This document shows positions 23,378 through 32,356 of a DNA stretch of 64,000 nucleotides, one piece after another; positions within the stretch are counted from its first letter, which is position 1, and every line of letters starts with the position of its first letter. The notes below the pieces were generated by a model that searched no databases, had not been told where the DNA came from, and worked only from the letters and a program-made list of their open reading frames with translations. Origin of the DNA: Halobacteria archaeon HArc-gm2. Lineage in GTDB: Archaea; Halobacteriota; Halobacteria; Halobacteriales; Haloarculaceae. The DNA is taken from assembly GCA_025517465.1 (NCBI GenBank), contig JAOPKE010000001.1:868001-932000 (forward strand), read 5' to 3'. A program made the translations under genes and the position numbers.

Positions 23378-24109
23378 CTACAGCTGCTTGGCCAGCATCA
23401 CTTCGTCGATGTACTCACCCTCCAGCTTGTAGTGGTCCGGGCGGACGGCCTCCGTCTCCCAGCCGTGGGTCTCCAGGAACTCGATGCCCTCCTCGTTCGT
23501 CGAGGGAACGGAGTTGTATATCTTCTCGTAGCCCTGCGACCCGGCCCACTCCAGGCCGCGTTCGAGCAGGTGGCTCCCGATGCCGTGGCCGCGGTAGCGC
23601 TCGAGGACGCCCACCGTCAGTTCCGCAGTGTGGGAGAGTTTGTCGATTTCGGGGTGTTTGAGGTGGACCCAGCCGACGACCTCGTCCTCGACGGAGGCGA
23701 CGAAGAAGATGCGCGACTCCAGTTCGTTGTGCCGGAGGAGCACCCCCTCGTTGTCGACGACGTCGGCGACCGTCTCGGCGTCGACGTAGGTCTTCCCGCC
23801 GATGGCCTCCCGGATGGCGCCCACGAGCCCAGTGAGGTCCTCCTGGCGGGCCTGCCGGATGACGAACTCGACGCCGTCCTCGTCGAACTCCTCCTCGGCC
23901 GTATCCTCGTAGGCGATCCGTAATTCGCCCTCGACTTCCGCGAGCACGCCGTCGCGTTTGAGGATCGCCACGTGGTGACCGAACGGTCGTGGCTCCATGT
24001 GCAACGACGTCCGCATCTCCTCGGGGTCGACGGACCCGTGGCTCTCCACGTACTCGTAGACGTCCTTGCGGTCCCTGTGGTCGAACTGCGGTGGCTCGGC
24101 GAGCTCCAT
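23378..24109 (-). CDS. Winged-helix / GNAT acetyltransferase fusion
   Basis: 243 residues. Residues about 8-75 form a winged helix (RKDVYEYVESHGSVDPEEM, then PFGHHVAILKRDGVLAEVEGELRIAY); residues 85-243 form a GNAT domain with ELTVGVLERYRGHGIGSHLLERGLEW and IEFLETHGWETEAVRPDHY. The fusion suggests an acetyltransferase that binds DNA or is recruited to it. ATG 24109 (MELAEPPQF) is preferred over 24124. Single gene, convergent with the small zinc gene. Confidence 0.85.
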   Translation of the reverse strand: MELAEPPQFDHRDRKDVYEYVESHGSVDPEEMRTSLHMEPRPFGHHVAILKRDGVLAEVEGELRIAYEDTAEEEFDEDGVEFVIRQARQEDLTGLVGAIREAIGGKTYVDAETVADVVDNEGVLLRHNELESRIFFVASVEDEVVGWVHLKHPEIDKLSHTAELTVGVLERYRGHGIGSHLLERGLEWAGSQGYEKIYNSVPSTNEEGIEFLETHGWETEAVRPDHYKLEGEYIDEVMLAKQL

Positions 24110-24195
24110 GACACTCGGTAACACGCGACTATACTTAACTGTTTATCACGATCGACTCGCTTGCCGTGTGGTTCGGAGTGACTCGAACGCGGCCG

Positions 24196-24570
24196 TCACG
24201 CTCGTTCCGGGACGCCCGTGAGAATCTGGGCGACGTCACGGGCGTTGTGCGTGTCGACCAGCAGTTGCGCAGCGTTACGTAACTCGTAGTCCGCGTCCAG
24301 CTCGACGCCGTAACAGCGTGCGTACAGCGCCAGCCAGTCGTTCATCGCGTCCTCCAGCCGGTCGTACGGTGCCGGTGGCAGGTGCACCGACCGTCCACCG
24401 GTCCTTATCTCGACGAACAGCGACGCCGTCGGACCGAACCCTTCCCGGACGAGACGCATTGCCTCGTCCTCGTCCGGCGGGTCGGGGGGCGAGTCGAATC
24501 GTTTGCGGGCGTCGCTGGCGGCGGCCGCGAGATCGTCGATACGTTCCTCGACTGCATCGTCGGTTTCCAT
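24196..24570 (-). CDS. Haloarchaeal hypothetical protein
   Basis: 124 residues, acidic N-terminal half rich in Asp and Pro, then a compact mixed domain (ASLFVEIRTGGRSVHLPPAPYDRLEDAMNDW). No motif recognised; the residues SVHLPPAPYD might form a ligand-binding turn. Lies just downstream of fixC on the same strand, 30 bases apart, so it may be read through from the fix operon. Confidence 0.6.
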   Translation of the reverse strand: METDDAVEERIDDLAAAASDARKRFDSPPDPPDEDEAMRLVREGFGPTASLFVEIRTGGRSVHLPPAPYDRLEDAMNDWLALYARCYGVELDADYELRNAAQLLVDTHNARDVAQILTGVPERA

Positions 24571-24600
24571 GAAGCGTGCTCCGGGGCGCGTTCGCCGCGA

Positions 24601-26271
24601 TCAGCCCTGTTTGTACTCGACGCCCTTGCCGCCGTCGGGGTGTTCCCAGTGCGTGTCGGCGACGACGGCACAGGTGCCACACTCGACGCAGGGCTGGGTG
24701 TCGAGGCTCACGAGGTGTTCCTCGCTCCCGTTGGTCTTGACGTGCTCGTCGCGGTAACAGCCGCCGCCGAAGTCCTTCGCGCTGACCGGGCAGGCGGTGA
24801 CGGCGGTACCCGACGCTTCGAAGCTGTTGTCCACCAGTTCGATGTGCGGGTCGCCGACGTCGTAGGTCAGGTCGCCGATGCGGTCGTCGAGCTCCGGCGG
24901 TTCGACCGTGTTGTCGGCGTCGACTCGCTCGCCGAGTTCCTCCGCGATGATGGTGGGGATAGTGACGTACGGCGTCCGGGTATCCGGCATCACCGCCATC
25001 ATCCGCGGCGAGGAGAACAGGCGTTCGAGGATACCAGGCCCGAGGAGGTTGACGCCGGCGCGGCCGATGGCCGAGTCCGCCACGGCGTCGGTCACCTTCG
25101 ATATCGGATCGGCCTCCGCGAGTTTGCCGAGCGTCCGGTAGCTCCGCGGTCGGAGCTTCTCCATCACGCCTTCGTCGCGGAGCTTCTGTTCGTACAGGTC
25201 GCCAGCGGCGTGGGGGTCGTTGCGCGCCTTCGCGTCGACGAACGCCTCCGCGGCCAGCGCGCCCGCCGTGACGGCGTGGTTCATCCCCTTGATGATCGGT
25301 CCCTGGGCCTGCATCTGGCCGGCGGCGTCGCCGACCAGGACGAGCCGGTCCTGGTGGGGCGATGGGTGGGCCGCCTTCTTCGAGTCCGGGACGAGTTTGG
25401 CCGAGTACTCCAGTTCCTCGTAGTCGTCGCCGAGCCACTGGGCCAGCAGCGGGTGGGTGAGCAGGTTGTCGAGCAGTTCGTGTGGCTCTGCCTCCTCCTC
25501 GGTGAGGGAATCGAGGTGGAAGACGGTCCCGATGGACAGCGAGTCCTCGTTCGTGTAGAGGAACCCGCCGCCGCGGACGCCGTCGAACAGGTCGCCGGAG
25601 AAGAGGTGGGCGTGCCCCTCACCTTCCTCGATACCGAAGCGCTCGTTGATGTCCTCGGGATCCATCTCGACGACGGCCTTGACGCCCTGGAACCACTCGT
25701 CGGGGTCCTCCCAGTCCATCAGCCCGGCGTCCCGGGCGAGTTCGGAGTTGACGCCGTCGGCGGCGACGACGAGGTCCGCCTTGATCGGGTCGAGTTCCGA
25801 CGTCGTGACGCCGACGATCTCCCCGTTCTCGCGCAGGAGCCCGTTGACGCGAACCTCGGTCAGCAGGCCGCCACCGGTCTCCCGGGTCATCTCGTGCACT
25901 CGCTCGGCCAGCCAGGAGTCCATCTTCCGGCGAAGGACGGCGTCGGACCACTCGCTGTCGTGGTGGTGAAGACTGGAGATGTCGAACGACGCCACCTGGT
26001 CGCCGGCGACGTTGTGGATGTAGTTCTCCGTGGTGGGTCGCTCCGTCGCCTCCTCGCGGAAGTCCGGGAAGAGGTCGTCGATGGTGTACGGCGAGGACTC
26101 CTCGGCGTAGACGAGTCCCCCCGACACGTTCTTCGACCCGGCGTCGACCCCCCGTTCCAGGACCAGGGTCTCGACGTCGTTGTTCGCCAGTGCCGCTGCC
26201 GCCGCCGCGCCGCCGGGGCCGCACCCGACGACGACGGCCTCGTAGTGTTCGTAGTCGTCTGTCTCAGTCAT
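24601..26271 (-). CDS. fixC: FixC-type flavoprotein:quinone oxidoreductase with C-terminal Fe-S part
   Basis: 556 residues. N-terminal Rossmann FAD motif (AVVVGCGPGGAAAAAAL), second FAD motif (RLVLVGDAAGQMQAQGPIIKG), as in the FixC/ETF-QO family passing electrons from the ETF to quinone. The last 65 residues hold a FixX-like ferredoxin segment (CPVSAKDFGGGC, then PCVECGTCAVV), so FixC and FixX appear fused. The ATG 26271 is within the fixB end (8-base overlap). Last gene of the ferredoxin-fixA-fixB-fixC operon. Confidence 0.85.
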   Translation of the reverse strand: MTETDDYEHYEAVVVGCGPGGAAAAAALANNDVETLVLERGVDAGSKNVSGGLVYAEESSPYTIDDLFPDFREEATERPTTENYIHNVAGDQVASFDISSLHHHDSEWSDAVLRRKMDSWLAERVHEMTRETGGGLLTEVRVNGLLRENGEIVGVTTSELDPIKADLVVAADGVNSELARDAGLMDWEDPDEWFQGVKAVVEMDPEDINERFGIEEGEGHAHLFSGDLFDGVRGGGFLYTNEDSLSIGTVFHLDSLTEEEAEPHELLDNLLTHPLLAQWLGDDYEELEYSAKLVPDSKKAAHPSPHQDRLVLVGDAAGQMQAQGPIIKGMNHAVTAGALAAEAFVDAKARNDPHAAGDLYEQKLRDEGVMEKLRPRSYRTLGKLAEADPISKVTDAVADSAIGRAGVNLLGPGILERLFSSPRMMAVMPDTRTPYVTIPTIIAEELGERVDADNTVEPPELDDRIGDLTYDVGDPHIELVDNSFEASGTAVTACPVSAKDFGGGCYRDEHVKTNGSEEHLVSLDTQPCVECGTCAVVADTHWEHPDGGKGVEYKQG

Positions 26272-27925
26272 CACTCGCCTCCTGCGCTACCGCGCTCAGT
26301 TCTCCCGCCTCGACGGCCTCGGTGAGGCGGGGCAACACTTCGAACAGGTCACCCTGGATGAAGTAGTCCGAGAAGTCCCTGATGTCGGCGTCCGGGTCGT
26401 CGTTGATGGCGATGATCGTCTCCGACTCGTCCATCCCGACCTTGTGCTGGATCGCCCCGGAGATGCCGGCGGCGATGTACACCTCCGGTTCGACGACCTG
26501 CCCGGACTCGCCGATCTGTCGCTCCATGTTCACGTACTGTTCGACGTGGCCGGCGAACTGGTACGAGGCCGTGAGGACGCCACGTGAAAAGCCCAGATCG
26601 GCGTTCTCGAACTGGTCGACGAGGTCGACCCCGAGTTCGATGCCCGCCGTCGGGTCGTCGCCGATACCGCGGCCGAGCGCGACGACGACGTCGTTGCCCG
26701 TCAGGTCGACGCCCTCGTCTAGCTGGTCGGCCTCGAGAATCTCGATCTGGAACCACTCCTCGGGCAGGTCGAGGTCGTGTTCGACGAGTTCGCCCTCGCG
26801 GTCGTGGTTCGGCTCGGGCAGGTCGAACGCACCGGGGATGACGCTGGCGCCCTGCGGGTGGAAGTCCCGGTGTGGCTTGTCGATACAGAGGATCGTCGAG
26901 TACTCGAACCCGGAGAAGTCGGGCCGGGGCATGTGGAGGACGCGCTCGAACTCCCTGGAGTCCCCAGGCGTCCCGGTCTTGGCCGGGTTCGAGATCATCG
27001 CGTTCTCGATGTACAGGTCCGAGCAGTCCGAAGCGAGCCCCGAATCGAGTTCGCCCTGGACGAGCGCCGAGAGGTCCCGGCCGTTGTTCGTCGCCGGGAA
27101 GACGTTGTACCGGGGTTCGTGGTAGTCGCGCCAGTCGGCCTCGAAGTCCCGGCACATGTGCGCGTATATCTCGGTGTAGGGCTTGTGCCGGAAGCGTTCG
27201 AGGCGTTCGTCGTCGTGGTAGACGACGCGGTCGGCGCCGTAGGCGACGGCCTCCTCGGCCAGATCCTCGACGTCGCTGCCGATGACGACGGCGACGACGT
27301 CCTCGGGTTCGCCGTCCTCGTCGCCGCCGTAGGCCCCCTCGGCGTCCGAGTCGCTGTTGTACTCGTCCATCAGCTCGCGGGCCTTCCCGAGCATCTCCTT
27401 CGCGACGTCTATCAGTTCGCCCTGCTGGGTCTCGCAGTAGACCCACATGTCGCGGTACCTCTCGCCGGAGACGCCCTCGACGTACTGCTTGTCCGCGGTC
27501 GGGTGGTCGAGGTCCGGGTACTTCTCCTCCGGCGGGACGTACTCGACTTCGGTCGGCTCCTCGTCGCCGCTCCCCTCGAGGGAGTCGATGCGGTTCTCGA
27601 TCTGCTCTTTCGCGCCTTTCCGGTCGTTGCCGCCCGCCTCGCGCTCGAGCATGTCCTCGAGCACGTCGACGTCGTCGACGTCGCGGACGAGGTTCGCGAT
27701 GTCGGCGATGGTCAGGTCGGTGAGGTCGACGGTCTCCGGGTCCACCGCCTCGTCGTCCGCCTCGAGCGTCTCGATCCGGCTCTCGATGAGCGTCTTGACC
27801 GGCTGGCGGTCCTCACCGTCTTCCTCCAGGGCGAGCATCGCCTCGAGTTCGTCGACGTCGTCGATCTGGTTGACCTCCGGTCCGAGCTCCGCGATCTCGT
27901 GTTCGGTCGGGTCGATGTCGACCAC
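26264..27925 (-). CDS. fixB: Electron transfer flavoprotein alpha subunit (FixB) with N-terminal repeats
   Basis: 553 residues, clearly longer than a standard ETF alpha (about 310-330). Residues 150-553 are ETF alpha-like, ending in the FAD-binding block VYIAAGISGAIQHKVGMDESETIIAINDDPDADIRDFSDYFIQGDL. Residues 21-55 and 83-117 are two similar 35-residue helical repeats (IDDVDELEAML / VDDVDVLEDML). GTG start at 27925 follows fixA by 2 bases. It pairs with FixA to carry FAD and AMP or two FADs; bifurcation is possible but not proven. Confidence 0.88.
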   Translation of the reverse strand: MVDIDPTEHEIAELGPEVNQIDDVDELEAMLALEEDGEDRQPVKTLIESRIETLEADDEAVDPETVDLTDLTIADIANLVRDVDDVDVLEDMLEREAGGNDRKGAKEQIENRIDSLEGSGDEEPTEVEYVPPEEKYPDLDHPTADKQYVEGVSGERYRDMWVYCETQQGELIDVAKEMLGKARELMDEYNSDSDAEGAYGGDEDGEPEDVVAVVIGSDVEDLAEEAVAYGADRVVYHDDERLERFRHKPYTEIYAHMCRDFEADWRDYHEPRYNVFPATNNGRDLSALVQGELDSGLASDCSDLYIENAMISNPAKTGTPGDSREFERVLHMPRPDFSGFEYSTILCIDKPHRDFHPQGASVIPGAFDLPEPNHDREGELVEHDLDLPEEWFQIEILEADQLDEGVDLTGNDVVVALGRGIGDDPTAGIELGVDLVDQFENADLGFSRGVLTASYQFAGHVEQYVNMERQIGESGQVVEPEVYIAAGISGAIQHKVGMDESETIIAINDDPDADIRDFSDYFIQGDLFEVLPRLTEAVEAGELSAVAQEASDD

Positions 27926-27927
27926 GG

Positions 27928-28809
27928 TCAGTCACCCCCCGCGTACGGCGTGACCGCCTCGAGCACGTCGTTCATCCCCTCCTCGTCGCCGGGTTCGACC
28001 ACCTGTGCTTCCCGTTCGGACGGCGCCTTCGGTATCGGGTCGACGCCGGAGACGATAGTCGGTGACCCGTCGAGGCCGATAAAGTCCGGGTCGAGGTTCA
28101 GGTCCTCGTGGTTCCAGACCGTGACGTCCTCCTCGAGGTCGATGTCGTCTGCCCGCGCCTGGGTCTCCTCGCGCAGATCCTTGTACGTCAGGCGTTGACT
28201 GGCGGTCCGATAACTCGACTCGAACTCGCCGTCGGTCACGACGAACGCCGGGAGGTCGGCCTCGACTGTCTCGATTTCCGAGACGTCGCCTTCGACGAGT
28301 CGTTTCGCCCGCACGGTGCCGGCCTCCTCGTCGACGTCCATGGCGATGACGTGGGTGATCAGCGGTCGGTCGGCGAGGTTCTCGTTGATGTCGAAACACC
28401 AGTTGGTCTGTGGACCGGTGTGTCCGGTCTCCCCGTCAGCGGTCTTGAACCCGGCGACGATCAGGTCCGGTTCCTCGCCGAGGTGCTCGATGCCGGTCGC
28501 GATAGTCATCGCCGTCGCCCAGGTGTCGGCCGCCCCCATCTCGCGGTCCGAGAACAGGTAGAGGTCGTCCGCGTAGACGTCGCGCATCCCCTCCTCGAGA
28601 ACCTCCTTGTACCCCGGCGGCCCCATACTCATCAGCGAGACGGTCCCCCCGTGGCGGACCTTGGTCTGGAATGCTGCGCGGAGCGCTTGTTTGTCGTTCG
28701 GATTCATCACTGTCGGCGTCTTCCCGCGCTCGAGGTGGCCGTCCTCGTCGAAGGAGACCTGCCCCTCGCGGAAGTCCGGAACGCCTTTCGTCAGTACTAC
28801 CGTGCGCAT
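27928..28809 (-). CDS. fixA: Electron transfer flavoprotein beta subunit (FixA)
   Basis: 293 residues. ETF beta fold: MRTVVLTKGVPDF start, MNPNDKQALRAAF, VSLMSMGPPGYKEVLEEGMRDVYADDLYLFSD and PDLIVAGFKTADGETGHTGPQ are the conserved adenine-nucleotide/FAD blocks. ATG 28809 is preferred over 28818, three residues up. Forms the heterodimer with FixB; the operon order and FixC partner indicate a FixABCX-type complex in the cytoplasm and at the membrane. Confidence 0.88.
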   Translation of the reverse strand: MRTVVLTKGVPDFREGQVSFDEDGHLERGKTPTVMNPNDKQALRAAFQTKVRHGGTVSLMSMGPPGYKEVLEEGMRDVYADDLYLFSDREMGAADTWATAMTIATGIEHLGEEPDLIVAGFKTADGETGHTGPQTNWCFDINENLADRPLITHVIAMDVDEEAGTVRAKRLVEGDVSEIETVEADLPAFVVTDGEFESSYRTASQRLTYKDLREETQARADDIDLEEDVTVWNHEDLNLDPDFIGLDGSPTIVSGVDPIPKAPSEREAQVVEPGDEEGMNDVLEAVTPYAGGD

Positions 28810-28954
28810 CGATATCAAATGCCTCGTGGGGAGTGGTGACTAACGGCTCGGTAATAGTCTTTTGTGCTCGTTTTCCGAAGAGAGCCCCTCGAATCGTCCC
28901 GGCGGACGGGTAGCAGTAGCTACTGAGCGGCGAACGGCGAGAAACAGATCCGCG

Positions 28955-29293
28955 TCAGATCCGGCCAGCGCGGCTCGGGTCGACGTCGATGGCGTCGACG
29001 GGACAGACGTCGACACAGAGCATGCAGTCGATGCACTGGTCCTCGTGGGTGGGGTCGGCCTTGATCTCCGACTCGGGGTGGCCGGGCGTGTCGACCCACT
29101 CGAAGACGTCGACCGGACAGTCCTCCAGGCACGCGCCGTCGGCGATGCAGATATCGAAGTCGACGGCCACGTGGGTGCCGTGGATCCCCTGTTTCTCCTC
29201 GGTCGTGTCCTCACCGTCGGGCGTCCACACCCGATGCCCCTCGTGACGCTCGACTTCCTCGTAGTTGTCCTCGAACTCCGGATCTATGGCCAT
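28955..29293 (-). CDS. Zinc-type 7Fe ferredoxin
   Basis: 112 residues. The cluster blocks CIADGACLEDCPVDVFEW and CIDCMLCVDVCPVDAIDV match archaeal zinc-containing ferredoxins: the first, with C-x5-C-x3-C, likely binds 3Fe-4S, the second 4Fe-4S. N-terminal His residues (HEGH, HGTH) are placed as the zinc ligands seen in Sulfolobus ferredoxin. It stands 145 bases before fixA in the same direction and is the likely acceptor of ETF-derived electrons. Confidence 0.88.
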   Translation of the reverse strand: MAIDPEFEDNYEEVERHEGHRVWTPDGEDTTEEKQGIHGTHVAVDFDICIADGACLEDCPVDVFEWVDTPGHPESEIKADPTHEDQCIDCMLCVDVCPVDAIDVDPSRAGRI

Positions 29294-29384
29294 TGATATC
29301 TAGACTCAGCGTCGGGAGCCTACTTAAGCTTTTGACAGGGGGTATCGTTCGTCGTCGTGGCGTCGGTCACAGCCCGTGACGCCG

Positions 29385-30170
29385 TCAGAGATGTGACCCC
29401 AGGAACTCGGCGGTGAGTTCGACCGTCTCGTCGAAGGCGTCCGTCGGGAAGCCGTGGCCAGCGTCCTCGAGTGGTTCGAAGCGTGCCTCAGTGACCGAAT
29501 CGAGGTCTCGGTAGAACAGGTCGGCCTGTTCGATCGGGAGCACGTCGTCCTCGGTTCCGTGAACCAGGAGCGTCGGGGGCGTCTCGAAGGTGGCCTGCCC
29601 GACCGGCGAGGCGAGATCGTAGGCCGTCGGCCGATCCTCGCGAGTGCCGCCGAGGTAGTTCAGATGGGGTTCCGGGTCGTCGTCCCACCACTCGAAGTCG
29701 TAGACGCCGGCGTAGCCGACGACGGCGTGGAGCTCCGAGGAGGCGCCGGGGTACACCTCGGGCTCGAAGCCCGGTTCGTCCGCCGTCACCGCGGCCAGCG
29801 ACGCCAGGTTGGCGCCTGCCGACCAGCCCACGGCACCGATTCGACGTCCGTCCACGGCGTGGCCCTCGCCCTCCGACCGGAGCCACTCGATGGCCGCCTT
29901 CACGTCGACGAGCGCCGCCGGGAACGTCGCCTCGTCGGCCAGCCGATACTGGCACGTGGCGGTGACGTACCCGCGCCCGGCGAACTCGCGTGCGTACCGC
30001 TCTAGCTGGTCCTTGTCGCCCTCCACGAACGCACCGCCGTGGACGAACAGAATCGTCGGACGCGGTCCCGATTCGACGGGCTCGAACAGGTCGATGTGGA
30101 GCGTCCGCTCTGGCGTCTCGTGAAACGGGAGGTCGCGATGAACCGTAATTTCGTCCGGTGGCGGACTCAT
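29385..30170 (-). CDS. Alpha/beta hydrolase (esterase, HSL-like)
   Basis: 261 residues. Oxyanion motif HGGAF near residue 45, nucleophile elbow GWSAG near 117, Asp in HGTEDDVLP near 210 and His in DAGHGFP near 243 complete the Ser-Asp-His triad. This is the BD-FAE/hormone-sensitive lipase type acting on short-chain or acylated substrates. No signal peptide. Located just downstream of gltX, 8 bases away on the same strand. Confidence 0.85.
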   Translation of the reverse strand: MSPPPDEITVHRDLPFHETPERTLHIDLFEPVESGPRPTILFVHGGAFVEGDKDQLERYAREFAGRGYVTATCQYRLADEATFPAALVDVKAAIEWLRSEGEGHAVDGRRIGAVGWSAGANLASLAAVTADEPGFEPEVYPGASSELHAVVGYAGVYDFEWWDDDPEPHLNYLGGTREDRPTAYDLASPVGQATFETPPTLLVHGTEDDVLPIEQADLFYRDLDSVTEARFEPLEDAGHGFPTDAFDETVELTAEFLGSHL

Positions 30171-30178
30171 CTGTGGGA

Positions 30179-31909
30179 TCAGGGATGTGCGTAGTAGGCG
30201 ACGGCGGGGTCGCTCTCGAGGTCGTCGAGCCGTGCGAAACCGATCCGGACGAACTGGACCACGTCGTCGACGTCCGCGTCGACGATTCCGGGTTCGGCCA
30301 CGCCGTCGACGTCCCCCTCCATCGTCCTGAGCCGAAGTCGGGGGCCGTCGGCCGGTGCCCAGTGGACGACGTCGACGTCACCGTCGCGGACGACGTCGAT
30401 GTCGTCACCGGTGAACTCCAGGGCGTCGCGAGTGTGCCGGACGCAGCCGTACCCTTTCAGCCAGACGCGCTCGTCGTGGGCCGGCAGGTCGTCGCCTTCC
30501 AGCACCACGGCGCCCTCGACCGGGATCTCGCGAGTGCCGCGGTCCTCGTGGTCCGGGTGGACCGGTGGTTCGGCGACGTCGGGACCGCCGACGACCTGCC
30601 GCTCGACGAGGCCCCCGGTGTCGGGGTCGTCACGGACGAAGAACGCCCGCGGAGCGGCGTCGTCGACGAGCTCCCTGTTGTTCGCGTAGATGGCGGACAT
30701 CGCCAGATCGACGTTCGACGTCGACGTGCCGAGTTCGACCATCGCGTCGACGATGGCCTCGCCGCGGATACCCCGGCGGCGGAGGCTGGCGATGGTCGGG
30801 GCGCGCGGGTCGTCCCAGCCGGACAGATCGCCAGCCTCGATCAGTTCGATGATGGACGAGGTCGACATCGGCACGTCGTAGGCGTCTATCTGGACGTGGC
30901 CCCAGTGCATGACCTCGGGGTACTCCCAGCCGAAGTAGTCGTAGACGAATCCCTGGCGTTTGGCGGAGTCCTGTAGGTCGATGCCGCGGATGATGTGGGT
31001 GACGCCGGTGAGGTGGTCGTCGACGCCGCTCTGGAAGTCCAGCATCGGCCAGCAGCGGAACTCGCTGGCTTCTTCGCGCGGGTGGGGCGTGTCGATCATC
31101 CGGAAAGCGACCCAGTCCCGCAGCGCGGGGTTCTTGTGCTCGATGTCGGTCTTCACCCGGAGCACCATCTCGCCGGAGCTGTACTCGCCATCGACCATCG
31201 CCTCGAACTCCTCGCGGATCGTCTCCTGGTCCTTGTCCCGGTGCGGACACGGTTCAGCGGAGTTCTTCAGCTCGGAGAAGGTCTCTCCGGAACAGGAGCA
31301 GGTGTACGCCCCGCCCATGTCGATCAGTTCGCGGGCGTGCTCGTAGTAGGTCTCGACGCGGTCGCTCGCCTTCAGGACCTCGCTCGGTTCGAAGCCGAGG
31401 TAATCGATGGCGTCGAGGATCTGGTCGTAGGCGTCCAGGTCCGGCCGCTTGGTCTCCGGGTCGGTGTCGTCGAACCGGCAGACGAACGAACCGTCGTAGC
31501 GCTCGGCGTAGGTGCCGATGACCGCCGGCATCCGGGCGTGGCCGACGTGCCAGGGGCCGTTCGGGTTCGGCGCGACGCGCATCTTGATCTCGTCGTACGC
31601 CTCGACGTCCGGGAGGTCGGGCAGCGGGTGGTCCTCGCCCTCGTCCTCGCTCTCGAGTTCTTCGAGGCGCTCGGGTGCGAGTTCGGCGAGGCGGTCGCGG
31701 CGTTCATCGGCGGACATCCCGTTGACGCGCTCGATGACCGGCGAAATGATCCCGGGAATCTGGTCGCCGTGCTCGCGAAACTCGGGGTTCTGGCCCATCA
31801 GCGGCCCCATTATCGCCCCGACCTGCGCCTCACTGTCGTGTTTGACCGCGTTGAGGAGCGCGTCGGCCTCGGCGGCCTCGCGCACGCGGTCTTTGAGATC
31901 GTCGTCCAT
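30179..31909 (-). CDS. gltX: Glutamyl-tRNA synthetase (archaeal type)
   Basis: 576 residues, archaeal/eukaryotic-type GluRS/GlnRS. The HIGH motif appears as NPNGPWHVGHAR near residue 110, the KMSKS-equivalent as PMSTSS near 350, with the C-terminal beta-barrel domain typical of this class. Haloarchaea use it non-discriminatingly, charging tRNA-Gln with Glu for GatDE. The ATG at 31909 gives MDDDLKDRVREAAEADALL; the upstream 46 codons read as junk. Follows idsA after a 447-base gap. Confidence 0.95.
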   Translation of the reverse strand: MDDDLKDRVREAAEADALLNAVKHDSEAQVGAIMGPLMGQNPEFREHGDQIPGIISPVIERVNGMSADERRDRLAELAPERLEELESEDEGEDHPLPDLPDVEAYDEIKMRVAPNPNGPWHVGHARMPAVIGTYAERYDGSFVCRFDDTDPETKRPDLDAYDQILDAIDYLGFEPSEVLKASDRVETYYEHARELIDMGGAYTCSCSGETFSELKNSAEPCPHRDKDQETIREEFEAMVDGEYSSGEMVLRVKTDIEHKNPALRDWVAFRMIDTPHPREEASEFRCWPMLDFQSGVDDHLTGVTHIIRGIDLQDSAKRQGFVYDYFGWEYPEVMHWGHVQIDAYDVPMSTSSIIELIEAGDLSGWDDPRAPTIASLRRRGIRGEAIVDAMVELGTSTSNVDLAMSAIYANNRELVDDAAPRAFFVRDDPDTGGLVERQVVGGPDVAEPPVHPDHEDRGTREIPVEGAVVLEGDDLPAHDERVWLKGYGCVRHTRDALEFTGDDIDVVRDGDVDVVHWAPADGPRLRLRTMEGDVDGVAEPGIVDADVDDVVQFVRIGFARLDDLESDPAVAYYAHP

Positions 31910-32356
31910 TAGCGGTACCGTCGCCTGCCGGAGTGAAAACGGGTTCGGGTTCCGACGCGGGTCGAACGGTTCGTCAAATCTCCGGAAACCGACGCTCGTG
32001 AACGGCTTAGCATCCCCGTAACGATCGAAACGGTCGCCGAACCGCACGTGAAACAGTCGAAACTGTAGTGGAGGAACGAAACGAACGCCGTGAACTGATG
32101 CAACGACGTCCCCCGTTTATCTCGTCCCAACGTGTCTATTGGAATGCGACCGGCGGTGGCCTTCCCACCCTGGGCCACCCTGCCGGACGCACGTGAGAGC
32201 GGATCGACCACCGCTGACGACATCGACCCTCCATCGACGCAGGGGTGAGTGATCTCGCTCGCAACGGGTACGGACGCTGCCGGACGACGCCAGCGTGACC
32301 ACTGACGAACACGACGGACCCGCAGAAAACGAGAGAGAACGGAACGACCGGGTGCT
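31910..32356. other. Intergenic region between idsA and gltX
   Basis: 447 bases without a supported gene. It must hold the gltX promoter and the idsA 3' end. A perfect hairpin, GGTGGCC/GGCCACC, lies at 32155-32179. No array of GA-loop hairpins is seen here. Confidence 0.5.

Noticed and set aside
24382-26325. A 647-residue + strand open frame
   Set aside because: Antisense shadow of fixC and the small gene downstream of it; composition is Val/Arg/Asp-rich noise.
31910-32356. Possible stable RNA (RNase P or SRP RNA) in the gap upstream of gltX
   Set aside because: Known conserved core sequences of these RNAs were not found; only one simple hairpin is present.
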